Shown piece by piece: positions 43,220 through 52,078 of a stretch of DNA of 64,000 nucleotides; the first letter of the stretch is position 1, and each line of letters begins with the position of its first letter. The DNA is from Verrucomicrobiia bacterium (GTDB lineage Bacteria; Verrucomicrobiota; Verrucomicrobiia; Verrucomicrobiales; DEV007), in NCBI GenBank assembly GCA_030425385.1, contig JAUIAH010000018.1, forward strand, positions 1-64,000, given 5' to 3'. Both the position numbers and the translations under genes were made by a program. The notes beneath the pieces are model-generated. The model made no database searches. It was not told the origin of the DNA and was given only the letters and a program-made list of their open reading frames with translations.

Positions 43220-44923
43220 TCACTCTTTGAGTGTTCGTTGGTAGAGGCGCTGCCCGCCGCAGAGCATCACGGTATTCCCGTGCGCAGCGACGCTGATCAT
43301 GGGTGTCTCCGGGGTAGGCGGTGCGATGGTTTGCAGGGCTTCGCCTGCTGGGGAGAAGATCTGGAGGCCCATGCGGCTGGTGACGAGCACGCGGCCGTCG
43401 GCCAATACCGTCATGCCATCGCCGCCGCTCGCGTCACCCTCGCCTTCCGGCCGTGCGAGTTGGGCAAAGCGCTCGCCGCCCCGTAAGTCCCCGGCCGCAT
43501 TGAGTTGGAATCGCCAGAGGGCGTCGCCGCCGTGTTCGCTCACGTAGAGCGTTCGTTGGTCTGGACTGAGGGCAATGCCATTGGGGCGATTCATTCCGCC
43601 AGCGACGACTGGAGGACGTGCCATGGCGCGTGCTGTCAACGGAACACGATTGACTGTGCCTGCCTGGGTATCGGTAAAGAAGGCGTGTCCGCTCGCGGTC
43701 ACCACAAGATCATTGGGATTCACTCGAGTTGCGAGAGTCGTCATCGCATGGGTCCAAGGAGCGATGTGAACGATCCGCTTCTCCTTGGAGTCACCCTCAC
43801 CTTGCACAGCGGCAACAATGCCGCCACCGGGGGCCCTGTCCATGCCGCTGATGCGCGGGCCTCCGTCCAACACCTTCACAGGACCGTCGTCGCTGGAGGC
43901 GTCCCAATGATAGATGGCTCCATTTGGGAGATCGCTAAAATGAAAGGTGCCATCTCCAGTGGCAAAGGGGCCATCCGTGAAGCCAAAGGCATCACTGACA
44001 AGATCCCAATCGCTCACGGATCGCTCGGCTTCTTTGCCGCTGAGCGAGCCATCCCAATCTCGCCACAACCAGCGGAGGGAATCGGGCAAGATGGCCCCGC
44101 CGTGATTACCGTTGTGCGCACCCGTGCCAAAGACGAAGCGATGGTCGTAGCCTGCAAAGGCCAAGGCAGCGGCCATTTGTTGATTGGCTAGAGGCCAACT
44201 GCCGTGTGCATTGTTGAGATCATTCTCACCGTCTTGGAGAAAGACGCGGATGGGCTTGCGCTCCGTTTTGCGGATGAGAGCAGGATAAACGTGGCCGCCC
44301 CGGATATTGGTGAAACTGCCAATGTGACTGAGCACCTTGCCAAATTGATCGGGCCGTTCCCAGGCCGCCGTCCAGGCGCAGATGCCTCCGGAACTCATCC
44401 CACAGATAGCGCGCTTGTGAGGGTCGACGCTGAACTTAAGGTCGTAGTTGCTTTCTACGTGAGGAATCAGTTCGTCCACCAGAAAGGTCACGTAGTCGGC
44501 GCTAGGCGTGTCGTATTCCACGCTGCGATTCGAGCGCCGTCCCCATCCTTCGCGCGGCGGGCTATCTGTACCACGATGCCCTGGATTCACAAAGAGGCCG
44601 ATGGTCACGGGCATCGCGCCCTGAGCAATGAGATGATCAAACACGATCGGCACGCGCATCTGTCCCGTCTCACTGATGTAGGCGTGACCATCCTGGAAAA
44701 CCATGAGGGCGGCCTCGTCCTCGCCGTTGTAGGCATCAGGAATGTAGAGCCAGCAATCGCGCGTGGTGTTGGCAAAGACCTTGGAATCGCTGAAGGCAAA
44801 TGTGGTGACGTTGCCAGGGCGAATGCCTTCCGCGCGTTGCGTGGATTCCAAGGTGAGGGCGTAATCGTCCGCGCCGTGAAGGGCACGGAGTCCGAGACAC
44901 AGAATGAAGAGGGATCGAATCAT
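43220..44923 (-). CDS. Secreted esterase fused to an SMP-30/gluconolactonase-like propeller
   Basis: A 567-residue exported protein (signal peptide [18 protein letters not shown]). Residues 35-285 form an enterochelin-esterase-type alpha/beta hydrolase with nucleophile Ser177 in the elbow CGMSSGG and a likely acid and base in [13 protein letters not shown] and [11 protein letters not shown]. Residues 300-567 are a beta-propeller of the SMP-30/gluconolactonase type ([53 protein letters not shown]). Fusions of these two are found in Planctomycetes and Verrucomicrobia and probably handle plant-derived esterified sugars or lactones. Its gene ends next to the TIM-barrel gene, which may share that pathway. 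Confidence 0.88.
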   Translation of the reverse strand: MIRSLFILCLGLRALHGADDYALTLESTQRAEGIRPGNVTTFAFSDSKVFANTTRDCWLYIPDAYNGEDEAALMVFQDGHAYISETGQMRVPIVFDHLIAQGAMPVTIGLFVNPGHRGTDSPPREGWGRRSNRSVEYDTPSADYVTFLVDELIPHVESNYDLKFSVDPHKRAICGMSSGGICAWTAAWERPDQFGKVLSHIGSFTNIRGGHVYPALIRKTERKPIRVFLQDGENDLNNAHGSWPLANQQMAAALAFAGYDHRFVFGTGAHNGNHGGAILPDSLRWLWRDWDGSLSGKEAERSVSDWDLVSDAFGFTDGPFATGDGTFHFSDLPNGAIYHWDASSDDGPVKVLDGGPRISGMDRAPGGGIVAAVQGEGDSKEKRIVHIAPWTHAMTTLATRVNPNDLVVTASGHAFFTDTQAGTVNRVPLTARAMARPPVVAGGMNRPNGIALSPDQRTLYVSEHGGDALWRFQLNAAGDLRGGERFAQLARPEGEGDASGGDGMTVLADGRVLVTSRMGLQIFSPAGEALQTIAPPTPETPMISVAAHGNTVMLCGGQRLYQRTLKE

Positions 44924-44940
44924 GAGAAATGGAGAGATGG

Positions 44941-45495
44941 TTAGGCGGACGCGTCGGGCCAGGTGACGGCGGCGACGCGCTCGTGGCCGCCACTATCGAG
45001 GTAACGGACACAACCATGCGTGGCCCCGAACTCGTGGACAAGCTTTGTCACCTTCACATCGAAGGCGCAGTAGCGCGCGATCTCCATCACTTTGCCTTCG
45101 CGCCACCACTTGATGGCTTGGATGCCTTCAGCAGTCTTTCCTTGGCCAAGCGACGCCGCCGCGATGTGTTCCAGCTTGGGGCGGTGATTGGTCGCTTCCT
45201 CCAGGGACACGCAGAGATCGAGGCTCCTCACCTGACTGGGGAGGTCGAGGCAGGTGTAGCCCATCAGGACTTGGTAATCGAAATTGATATGATTGTAGCC
45301 AATGACAAGATCGGCTCGCCGGAGCTGATCGATGAGGGCATCCACGGTATCCTCTCCAAAGATGCGGTATTCCCCCAGAGCCGTGCTGTAGGTCACGCCG
45401 ATGGACATGCCCATGTCACACTTCTTGTCCCAGCCGCCCACATCGCCAGCTGATCGTTGGGTCTCAAGATCGAAATAGACAAAGTCCTTCGCCAT
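44941..45495 (-). CDS. Predicted 3'-5' exonuclease (RNase H-like, DnaQ fold)
   Basis: A 184-residue protein with the pattern of DEDD exonucleases: [11 protein letters not shown] (D-x-E), [16 protein letters not shown], and a last Asp in [16 protein letters not shown]. This resembles the YprB/ribonuclease-H-like family (also seen joined to helicases), which trims single-stranded nucleic acid ends. No signal peptide, so cytoplasmic. It stops 17 bases upstream of the esterase gene start, on the same strand. Substrate not determinable. Confidence 0.8.
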   Translation of the reverse strand: MAKDFVYFDLETQRSAGDVGGWDKKCDMGMSIGVTYSTALGEYRIFGEDTVDALIDQLRRADLVIGYNHINFDYQVLMGYTCLDLPSQVRSLDLCVSLEEATNHRPKLEHIAAASLGQGKTAEGIQAIKWWREGKVMEIARYCAFDVKVTKLVHEFGATHGCVRYLDSGGHERVAAVTWPDASA

Positions 45496-45670
45496 GGGGA
45501 GTGCTTAGGGAAGGGCAGCCCGACTCGCAACGGAAATCCACCTCAGTAGAAACGGGAAGGGGAATTTGTAATGGTATGTCATCCATAGCCCCCTAGGTTC
45601 AGCACGTTGCCGGGGCCTGAGAGAATGCGGTCTTCGCGACAACCCACATTCTTGAACCCAAACCAACGTT

Positions 45671-46603
45671 ATGAAGTCTAGATTCGCGATTCCTGCTGCC
45701 CTCGTGGCCACCTGTGCGTTTGCCTTCACCGCCTCCGGTGAGCAAAGCATCACTTTAAAACAAGCCTACCCGCTCGGTAAAAAGATTCATCAGACAATCG
45801 AGCTCACCCAGAAGATGAAGATGGAAGGCATCCCTGGCGCCCCTGGAGGCGACGCTGGGATGAACATGACCAACAAGATCGACATGGGCATGTCCTTCGA
45901 CGTGCAGAAGCATGGTGAGGGGAAGAAATCGGTCATTGCCTACGACAAGATGGCCATGGCGCTCGACGCCGGTGTCTTCAAGCAGTCGTTCGACTCGGAC
46001 GACGATGGGAGCCCTTTCGCCGGTTTGGTAGGAAAGAAGATCACTGTCATTTATGACAAAGACGAGCAGGTGGAGTCTGTCGAAGGCCTCGATGAGCTCC
46101 TCAAAGGAGCAGGCACCGATCCCACTGCCGGCATGCTGATCCAGCAGATGCTCTCGGAGGAGCAGGTGAAGCAAACCATGAACCAAGGATTGCTTCAGGA
46201 TGTGCCTGACAAGGAACTCAAGATTGGTGACAAATGGGACTTTGATATGACCACGCCGCTCCCTCAGGGAGGTGGAAAGATCGTGGTGAAAGGGACCTAC
46301 ACCGTGAAGAAGTTTGAGACATTCGAAGAGCATCCCTGCGTGGTCATCCGCATGGACGGGAAGTTGGAAACGGAAGGGAAGCAGAAGATGAATATCCAAG
46401 GTCAGCAGATGGACATGGAATTCAAAGATTCGACCTTCGAAGGAGACATTTATTTCGACAACAAGCTCGGTCTGCCTCGCAAGACTGACATGTTGACCAA
46501 GATGAAGATGTCCATGGCTCTCGGTGACATCGCTCCGGATATCACCATGGACATGAATATGACCATGATCAGCAAGATCTCCAAGATCGAGGACAGCAAG
46601 TAG
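45671..46603 (+). CDS. Secreted DUF6263-like protein
   Basis: A 310-residue exported protein (signal peptide to about 23, AFAFTASGEQ). The remainder is a Met- and Lys-rich beta protein with repeats of the type KMKMEG and MDMEF, plus LGLPRKTDMLTKMKM near the end, and the pattern of DUF6263 family proteins (VGKKITVIYDKDEQVESVEGLDELL, LKIGDKWDFDMTTPL). These are of unknown function; a periplasmic or outer-membrane lipid or protein interaction is only a guess. A strong hairpin follows the stop. The opposite strand has a long open frame (45755-46915) that I reject as a shadow. Confidence 0.72.
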   Translation: MKSRFAIPAALVATCAFAFTASGEQSITLKQAYPLGKKIHQTIELTQKMKMEGIPGAPGGDAGMNMTNKIDMGMSFDVQKHGEGKKSVIAYDKMAMALDAGVFKQSFDSDDDGSPFAGLVGKKITVIYDKDEQVESVEGLDELLKGAGTDPTAGMLIQQMLSEEQVKQTMNQGLLQDVPDKELKIGDKWDFDMTTPLPQGGGKIVVKGTYTVKKFETFEEHPCVVIRMDGKLETEGKQKMNIQGQQMDMEFKDSTFEGDIYFDNKLGLPRKTDMLTKMKMSMALGDIAPDITMDMNMTMISKISKIEDSK

Positions 46604-46632
46604 CGCTGCCCTAGCATCATGCCTTGATTGGA

Positions 46633-46660
46633 GAGGCTCGCCGGACGTCCGGCGGGCCTC
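46633..46660 (+). terminator. Intrinsic terminator after the DUF6263-like gene
   Basis: Arms GAGGCTCGCCGGAC (46633-46646) and GTCCGGCGGGCCTC (46647-46660) form a nearly perfect 14-base RNA stem (one G-U pair), followed by TTCTGCGTCT. It lies 30 bases after the stop and separates this gene from comM. Confidence 0.7.
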
Positions 46661-46723
46661 TTCTGCGTCTGAGAGGGCAAATTTCGCTCGACCTTGTCCG
46701 CGGAGCGGGGCAACGTCCGCGCG

Positions 46724-48250
46724 ATGATGTTCATCAAAGTCAGCTCCGCCGCCCTCCGCGGGATCGATGCGTGTGAGGTGGAGATCGAGGTGAATGAAGG
46801 CGGTCTCACCCCTAAGACGGTGATTGTGGGCCTGCCCGACGCGGCTGTGCGTGAGAGCCGAGACCGTGTCTACACGGCTATGCTCAATAGCGGATTCGTG
46901 ACGCCGAAGGGGCATACGACCGTCAATCTCGCCCCTGCTGATTTGAAGAAGGAGGGGCCTAGCTTTGATCTCCCCATTGCCATCGCTGCCATTGGCTTGC
47001 GCAGTGACTTTGTGAAGGATCCAGACGAGGTGCTGATTTCGGGTGAACTGGCGCTGGATGGCAAGGTGCGTCCGGTCAAAGGGGCCTTAGCCATGGCCCT
47101 GGAGGCGCGTCGGTTGGGGAAGAAAGCGGTGATTCTGCCAGAAGCGAATGCGTTAGAAGCGAGCCACGTGAGCGGGATCAAGGTGTATGGGGTGGCCACA
47201 TTGCGAGAAGCCTACGGCCTGCTCATGGATGATTCTCCGCTCAAACCAGTGCAACCGGATCACGAGCGTCAGTCGGAATCCTACGCCGTCGATTTCGCCG
47301 AAGTGAAAGGGCAGACGCACGTGAAGCGCGCCTTGGAAGTGGCTGTGGCTGGCGGGCACAATCTGCTCATGCTAGGGCCACCCGGCACGGGAAAGTCGAT
47401 GTTGGCCAAGCGCCTGCCGAGCATCATGCCCTTGATGACAGAGGAGGAAGCGATCGAAGTGACCAAGATACACAGCATCTGTGGAGTGCTCGATGCGGAA
47501 ACCGGCTATCTTACCACACGCCCGTTCCGGTCACCTCACCACACCATTTCAGATGCGGGCTTGTTAGGGGGATCGAGCAATCCCAACCCAGGCGAGATCA
47601 GTTTGGCCCATCATGGCGTGCTCTTTCTCGATGAGTTGCCCGAGTTTCGTCGATCAACGTTAGAAGTGATGCGGCAACCGTTGGAAGATGGGAAAGTGAC
47701 CATTTCCAGGGCCGCGGGGACCATGACCTTTCCCGCCCAATTCATGCTCGTCGCGGCGATGAATCCGTGCCCCTGCGGCTACTACGGCGATCTCAAACGC
47801 GAGTGCCGTTGTGGACCAGTGCAAGTGGCACGCTATCGCCAACGCATCAGTGGCCCACTGTTAGACAGAATCGATCTTCATGTGGAGGTGCCGCTGATTG
47901 ATTACAAGGAACTCTCGGCCGCTGAGACAGGGGAATCGTCGGCGACCATTCGGGAGCGCGTGGCAAGGGTGCGCGCCATTCAGCGGGAGCGCTTCGCGGG
48001 CGCGAAGGGCGTCACCTCTAACAGTACCATGCAGCCGCGCCATTTGAAGGAACACTGCCAGTTAGATGCGGAAGGCAGTCAGTATCTCGACCAAGCCATG
48101 AATGAGATGGATTTCAGTGCGCGGGCCTACGATCGCATCCTCAAGTTAGCGCGGACACTGGCAGATCTCGACGGCGAGACCTCGATCAAGGCAAATCATG
48201 TGTTAGAAGCGATCCAAGGGAGATCCCTGGATCGCGATCTTTGGAGCTGA
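46724..48250 (+). CDS. comM: YifB/ComM-family Mg-chelatase-like AAA ATPase
   Basis: A 508-residue protein starting at ATG 46724 (MMFIKVSSAALRGIDACEVE); a TTG reading from 46694 adds nothing conserved. The N-terminal domain (about 1-180) is the YifB type (VEVNEGGLTPKTVIVGLPDAAVRESRDRV, SFDLPIAIA). The AAA+ part has Walker A LMLGPPGTGKSMLAK, Walker B VLFLDELPEFRR, and a Cys cluster MNPCPCGYYGD...CRCG. ComM is a DNA branch-migration helicase that helps integrate foreign DNA during natural transformation. The next gene is a PD-(D/E)XK-like protein only ten bases away, possibly a functional partner. Confidence 0.95.
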   Translation: MMFIKVSSAALRGIDACEVEIEVNEGGLTPKTVIVGLPDAAVRESRDRVYTAMLNSGFVTPKGHTTVNLAPADLKKEGPSFDLPIAIAAIGLRSDFVKDPDEVLISGELALDGKVRPVKGALAMALEARRLGKKAVILPEANALEASHVSGIKVYGVATLREAYGLLMDDSPLKPVQPDHERQSESYAVDFAEVKGQTHVKRALEVAVAGGHNLLMLGPPGTGKSMLAKRLPSIMPLMTEEEAIEVTKIHSICGVLDAETGYLTTRPFRSPHHTISDAGLLGGSSNPNPGEISLAHHGVLFLDELPEFRRSTLEVMRQPLEDGKVTISRAAGTMTFPAQFMLVAAMNPCPCGYYGDLKRECRCGPVQVARYRQRISGPLLDRIDLHVEVPLIDYKELSAAETGESSATIRERVARVRAIQRERFAGAKGVTSNSTMQPRHLKEHCQLDAEGSQYLDQAMNEMDFSARAYDRILKLARTLADLDGETSIKANHVLEAIQGRSLDRDLWS

Positions 48251-48260
48251 GTGAACAATC

Positions 48261-49007
48261 ATGTCCGCGAGTGAAACCGCCGCCCACTTCCAGCTCAAGC
48301 GTGCAGCGCTCGCGTGGGCCGCTTCCCAGGGATTCTCGGCCCGTGCGTGTGAGATTCGAGTGCCCCAATCGTCGTATCGGGCCGATGTGGTGGCCTATCG
48401 CCCAGAGCCCGGCCGCAACGCAGAAGGGGCCATTGGTGATACCGTGATCTTTGAATGCAAGCAATCACGGGCAGACTTTCTCAAAGACGCACAGGCCTTG
48501 GATGATTCCAAGGAACGGCTCATTCAGCTTCATCGGCGGCGTGATCGCTTAGAAAGTTTGTTAGGAGTGCATTACCCAAACCTGCGTCGGGGAGACTCGC
48601 TCTTTCCAGAGTATGAATCGGTCGCCTGTGAAACCCTGGAACACGAGACATGGCAGCGTGTCACGCGGGAAATACGTGTGTTAGAGAATCGCGTGCACGG
48701 GAAGACGAAGTTTGCCAAGATGGCGCGCTACCGCACGGCGAGTTTCCTTTATCTCGTGGTCACGGACGGCGTCATGTCTCCTCACGAACTGCCGCTCCCA
48801 TGGGGCATCCTTTCCGTCCCATCCCTGGATGATTCTGAACTTGAGCCCACCTCGGTGGAAGTGCTCCGGAAACCCGCGCGTCTGGACACGGATCCTGGCA
48901 CTCGGCTCGATCTCTTGCAGCGTCTTGCTTCGGCGACCGCTTATCGGAGCAACACGGCGGCGGATTTGGAAGCGCCCCGATTTGAGCGTGAACTCAAACC
49001 TCGTTAA
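48261..49007 (+). CDS. PD-(D/E)XK nuclease-like protein
   Basis: A 248-residue cytoplasmic protein. The N-terminal part has a nuclease-fold active-site pattern: Asp42 in SYRADVVAY and Glu65-x-Lys67 in VIFECKQSRADF, fitting the D...ExK arrangement of PD-(D/E)XK enzymes. The rest is helical with no known motif (RLDLLQRLASATAYR). It starts ten bases after comM and is probably in the same transcript, suggesting a DNA-processing job, perhaps during uptake or repair. Its 3' end overlaps the convergent metX gene by 14 bases. I cannot name the family more closely. Confidence 0.75.
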   Translation: MSASETAAHFQLKRAALAWAASQGFSARACEIRVPQSSYRADVVAYRPEPGRNAEGAIGDTVIFECKQSRADFLKDAQALDDSKERLIQLHRRRDRLESLLGVHYPNLRRGDSLFPEYESVACETLEHETWQRVTREIRVLENRVHGKTKFAKMARYRTASFLYLVVTDGVMSPHELPLPWGILSVPSLDDSELEPTSVEVLRKPARLDTDPGTRLDLLQRLASATAYRSNTAADLEAPRFERELKPR

Positions 49008-50145
49008 GAGTATAGTGTAAGTGCGGCGTGTAGAGTTCCGGCTCCAGGAGGAAGGAATCGTGTCCTTTCCCAGAATGCACTGTGATATACATGTTAGGCA
49101 CCCCTGCGGATTGCAAGGCGTTCACCAGTTGTTTCTGCTGATCGGGATAGAAACAGACATCGCTACTGATGCTGAAGATGAGGTATTTCTGGTGGCGACA
49201 ACGCTGGAAGAGTTCCTTGAAATCTGCCGCGTCCGCTTGGGCCAAGATATCAAATTTCTGCCAGACATCGAGGATCCGAAGGTAGGTGTTCGCGTCGAAT
49301 CGCGTTACGAATTTGTTCCCTTGATGGAGCATGTAGGACTCTAACGGACTTTTAATCCGGTACCAGGTAAGTTGGTCCGGCTGCCGCACCAGTTCACGAC
49401 GCGCGCGCCGCTGGATGGTGTTGAGGGATATGAACGTCTTGTGACTGATCATGCGTGCCAGGGCGAGGCCGCGCTTGGGGGCATCGCCTTCGTAATAATC
49501 GCCGCCACGGAAATGCGGGTCATTCTCAATCGCCAAGATCTGTTCCAAGACCAGGATATGCTGGAGATTGCTCACCACCAACGCGGTGGCGACGGGAATG
49601 ACGATGGAAACGCGATCGGGGTAACGTGTCGCCAGATTGAGCGCCAGGAGGCCGCCGACAGAGTTGCCGATGACGGCGTGCAAACGATCCACGCCCAAGT
49701 GATCGAGGAGAGCGAGTTGGCTATCGACAATGTCGGAAGCGTTGACCTGAGGGAAGGCGGCTCCGTAGGGCTTTCCCGTCTCTGGATTCTCGGAAGCGGC
49801 CCCGGTGGATCCGTAACAGCCGCCCAGGTAGTTCACACAGATCACACAAAAGCGGTCCGTATCCACGGCCAGACCGGGACCGATGAAGTCGTGCCACCAG
49901 CCATGATGACATTCCTCTGTCCACAGTGGCCCAAGGGCATTCGACGGATCGGTATTCGTCCCCGCTGCATGCTGCGAGCCTGACAACGCGTGGAAGAGGA
50001 GGACCACGTTATCCTTGGCAGCGTTCATCTCGCCATACGTCTCGTAGGCAAGAGTAAAGGCAGGTAGGCGTTGCCCGCCGCTCAGGTTGAAAGGCTGCGG
50101 GTGCTGATAAAACTGCGTCTGGACCTGTCCGATTCCGTTCGCCAT
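48994..50145 (-). CDS. metX: Homoserine O-acetyltransferase
   Basis: A 383-residue MetX of usual length, starting at ATG 50145 (MANGIGQVQTQFYQHPQPFNL). It activates homoserine with acetyl-CoA for methionine synthesis. It has the substrate region NVVLLFHALSGSQHAAG, NYLGGCYGSTG, the nucleophile elbow VIGNSVGGLLALN with Ser162 (family norm GGSxGG), the acid Asp in SISSDVCFYP, and the base His in HSGKGHDSFLLE. Some members use succinyl-CoA, and the sequence alone does not exclude this. It is divergent from the Nramp-like gene by 157 bases and convergent with the nuclease-like gene, overlapping it by 14 bases. Confidence 0.93.
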   Translation of the reverse strand: MANGIGQVQTQFYQHPQPFNLSGGQRLPAFTLAYETYGEMNAAKDNVVLLFHALSGSQHAAGTNTDPSNALGPLWTEECHHGWWHDFIGPGLAVDTDRFCVICVNYLGGCYGSTGAASENPETGKPYGAAFPQVNASDIVDSQLALLDHLGVDRLHAVIGNSVGGLLALNLATRYPDRVSIVIPVATALVVSNLQHILVLEQILAIENDPHFRGGDYYEGDAPKRGLALARMISHKTFISLNTIQRRARRELVRQPDQLTWYRIKSPLESYMLHQGNKFVTRFDANTYLRILDVWQKFDILAQADAADFKELFQRCRHQKYLIFSISSDVCFYPDQQKQLVNALQSAGVPNMYITVHSGKGHDSFLLEPELYTPHLHYTLNEV

Positions 50146-50302
50146 GCGAAGGCCCAATCAAGACGCATCGTCTTCCAGAGCAAACGAAATGATGGCCGTT
50201 CTTTGGGGCGAAACCGTCTGGTCAGCTTGTGGAAGACTGCCGCTGAGATCATCGCGGCAATATAGAGCTTCCACCATGCGCCACGGCCTCTTAGGCTTCG
50301 GC

Positions 50303-51622
50303 ATGGCAGCAGTAGACCCTCCTCAAGACTGGAAAGGCATTCTCAAGCAACTCGGTCCTGGGCTCATCATTTCCGCCAACATCGTAGGGTCGGGGGAACT
50401 GATCGTTACGACTAAGCTTGGGGCGGATGTGGGCTTCATGCTCCTGTGGTTCATCATCCTTGGATGCATGGTGAAGGTCTTCCTGCAGGTGGAACTTGGG
50501 CGCTACACCATCTCCAAAGGAAAGACGACCTTGGAAGCGTTGGATGCCGTTCCCGGTCCTCGATTCCGGGTATCGTGGCTGGTGTGGTGCTGGCTCATCA
50601 TGTTTGTCGCCACCTTCTTCCAACTCGCAGGGATGGTGGGAGGCATCGCCGATGTCTTCACCTTAGGCGGCATGACCTTACAAGATCGCGTCTTGGCAGC
50701 GCTTGTCACCGGGTCCTGTGCCGTTCTTCTCTTCGTTGGGCGTTACCGCTTCATCGAACGCTTCTCCACGGTCATCGTCGCGGGCTTCACGTTGTTCACC
50801 ATCTTTGCCGTCTTCTCTCTCTATTGGACGGACTTTGGTATCACGGGCTCGCAGATTGCCAGTGGGCTATCCTTTCAACTTCCTGACAATCTTACCGTGG
50901 CGCTGGCTGCCTTTGGTGTGATTGGCGTGGGAGCGTCCGAACTGATCTATTATCCCTATTGGTGTTTGGAGAAAGGCTATGCAGCCAATGTGGGGGAGAA
51001 TGATGGCTCCACCGCGTGGCAGGAACGTGCCCAGGGATGGATCCGTGTCCTTAAATGGGATGCGTGGGCATCCATGATCATCTACACAGGGGCCACCGTG
51101 GCTTTCTATTTGCTCGGGGCGGCCACGCTTCATGGCCGTGGGGAGGTGAATGATAGCAACCTCATTGAACGTCTTTCGAGCCTTTATACCACCTCGTTTG
51201 GGAATACCGGTTTATGGATCTTTCTCTTTGGAGCATTTGCCGTTCTCTATTCGACCATCTTCATCTCTACAGCGTCTAATAGCCGTCTCTCGGTCGATTT
51301 CCTGAACATGTTTGGCGTGTTGCGATCGGATGATAAGAGTAAACGCACGCGCCATGTGGCCATTGCGTGTGTGGCTCTGCCAGTGCTCTATTTCCTCTTT
51401 TATATCACCGTGGGGAAGCCGCTCGCTCTCGTTTTCGTGGGTGCCATCGCTCAAGCGCTCATGCTTCCATTCCTCTGTGTCGCGGCCCTCTATTTCCTCT
51501 ATAAACAGACCGATGCGGCCCTGCGTCCGGGAAACGTCTGGGTGGTCTTTCTGTGGATTTCTGCCGCCATGATGACCACGGTGGGCGTCTATCAACTCAT
51601 CGCCAAATTGCAGGGGAGTTGA
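50303..51622 (+). CDS. Nramp-family-like transporter lacking the usual metal motifs
   Basis: A 439-residue protein with 11 or so membrane helices, placed in the Nramp family by GPGLIISANIVGSGE in the first helix and GVGASELIYYPYW in the sixth. In classic Nramp proteins the first motif is DPGN and the sixth-helix motif is MPH; neither is present here. It therefore belongs to a divergent branch whose substrate may be Mg2+ or not a metal at all. ATG 50303 (MAAVDPPQDWKGILKQLGPGL) is preferred; ATG 50276 would add nine residues and an earlier ATG only spurious sequence. Divergent from metX, convergent with the GFA gene three bases away. Confidence 0.85.
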   Translation: MAAVDPPQDWKGILKQLGPGLIISANIVGSGELIVTTKLGADVGFMLLWFIILGCMVKVFLQVELGRYTISKGKTTLEALDAVPGPRFRVSWLVWCWLIMFVATFFQLAGMVGGIADVFTLGGMTLQDRVLAALVTGSCAVLLFVGRYRFIERFSTVIVAGFTLFTIFAVFSLYWTDFGITGSQIASGLSFQLPDNLTVALAAFGVIGVGASELIYYPYWCLEKGYAANVGENDGSTAWQERAQGWIRVLKWDAWASMIIYTGATVAFYLLGAATLHGRGEVNDSNLIERLSSLYTTSFGNTGLWIFLFGAFAVLYSTIFISTASNSRLSVDFLNMFGVLRSDDKSKRTRHVAIACVALPVLYFLFYITVGKPLALVFVGAIAQALMLPFLCVAALYFLYKQTDAALRPGNVWVVFLWISAAMMTTVGVYQLIAKLQGS

Positions 51623-51625
51623 TCG

Positions 51626-52030
51626 TCAATGAGCATTCTGTGGCAATCCGTCACCAATGGCGTAGTAGTCGCCCTTGTCCGCGACCCAAATGTGCTTGCC
51701 GAGTTGGGTTCCCGTGGGCGAGTCAAAGGCACCCATGGCGATCGCTGTCCAATCGTGTCCCAATGGATCCCAGAATAAAGAGGATCCGCAGCGGGAACAG
51801 AATCCACGCCGAACTTTGGGCGACGTCTGATACCAGCTCAGGAGGTCTGCCCCTTCAATCGTCAATGCGGACCGGCGAACATCTGTGGATGAGAAGAAGT
51901 GCCCCGAGAATCGGCGACAATCCTCACAATGACACGCATCGGGCGCCGGTAGTTCGCCCCGCACGATAAAGGTGACAGCGCCGCATAAGCAAGCACCCCG
52001 GTGCTCATTGAGATGTATTTCAGTGGACAT
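51626..52030 (-). CDS. GFA (glutathione-dependent formaldehyde-activating)-like zinc protein
   Basis: A 134-residue GFA/CENP-V-fold protein. The zinc ligands are visible as two pairs: CLCGAVTF and CHCEDCRRFSG, then FCSRCGSSLFWDP. Members activate formaldehyde with glutathione or are uncharacterised zinc proteins; the glutathione residues are not diagnostic here. It is cytoplasmic, convergent with the Nramp-like gene, and followed upstream on its strand by the DUF1501 gene 48 bases away. Enzyme activity is not established. Confidence 0.85.
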   Translation of the reverse strand: MSTEIHLNEHRGACLCGAVTFIVRGELPAPDACHCEDCRRFSGHFFSSTDVRRSALTIEGADLLSWYQTSPKVRRGFCSRCGSSLFWDPLGHDWTAIAMGAFDSPTGTQLGKHIWVADKGDYYAIGDGLPQNAH

Positions 52031-52078
52031 GGTGGATTACTCTCCGAAATGACACATGTTGATTGTCGACGTGATTAT

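Noticed and set aside
45755-46915. 386-residue open frame opposite the DUF6263-like gene and into comM
   Set aside because: His-rich composition typical of an antisense shadow; the plus strand holds genes with signal peptide and clear comM motifs.
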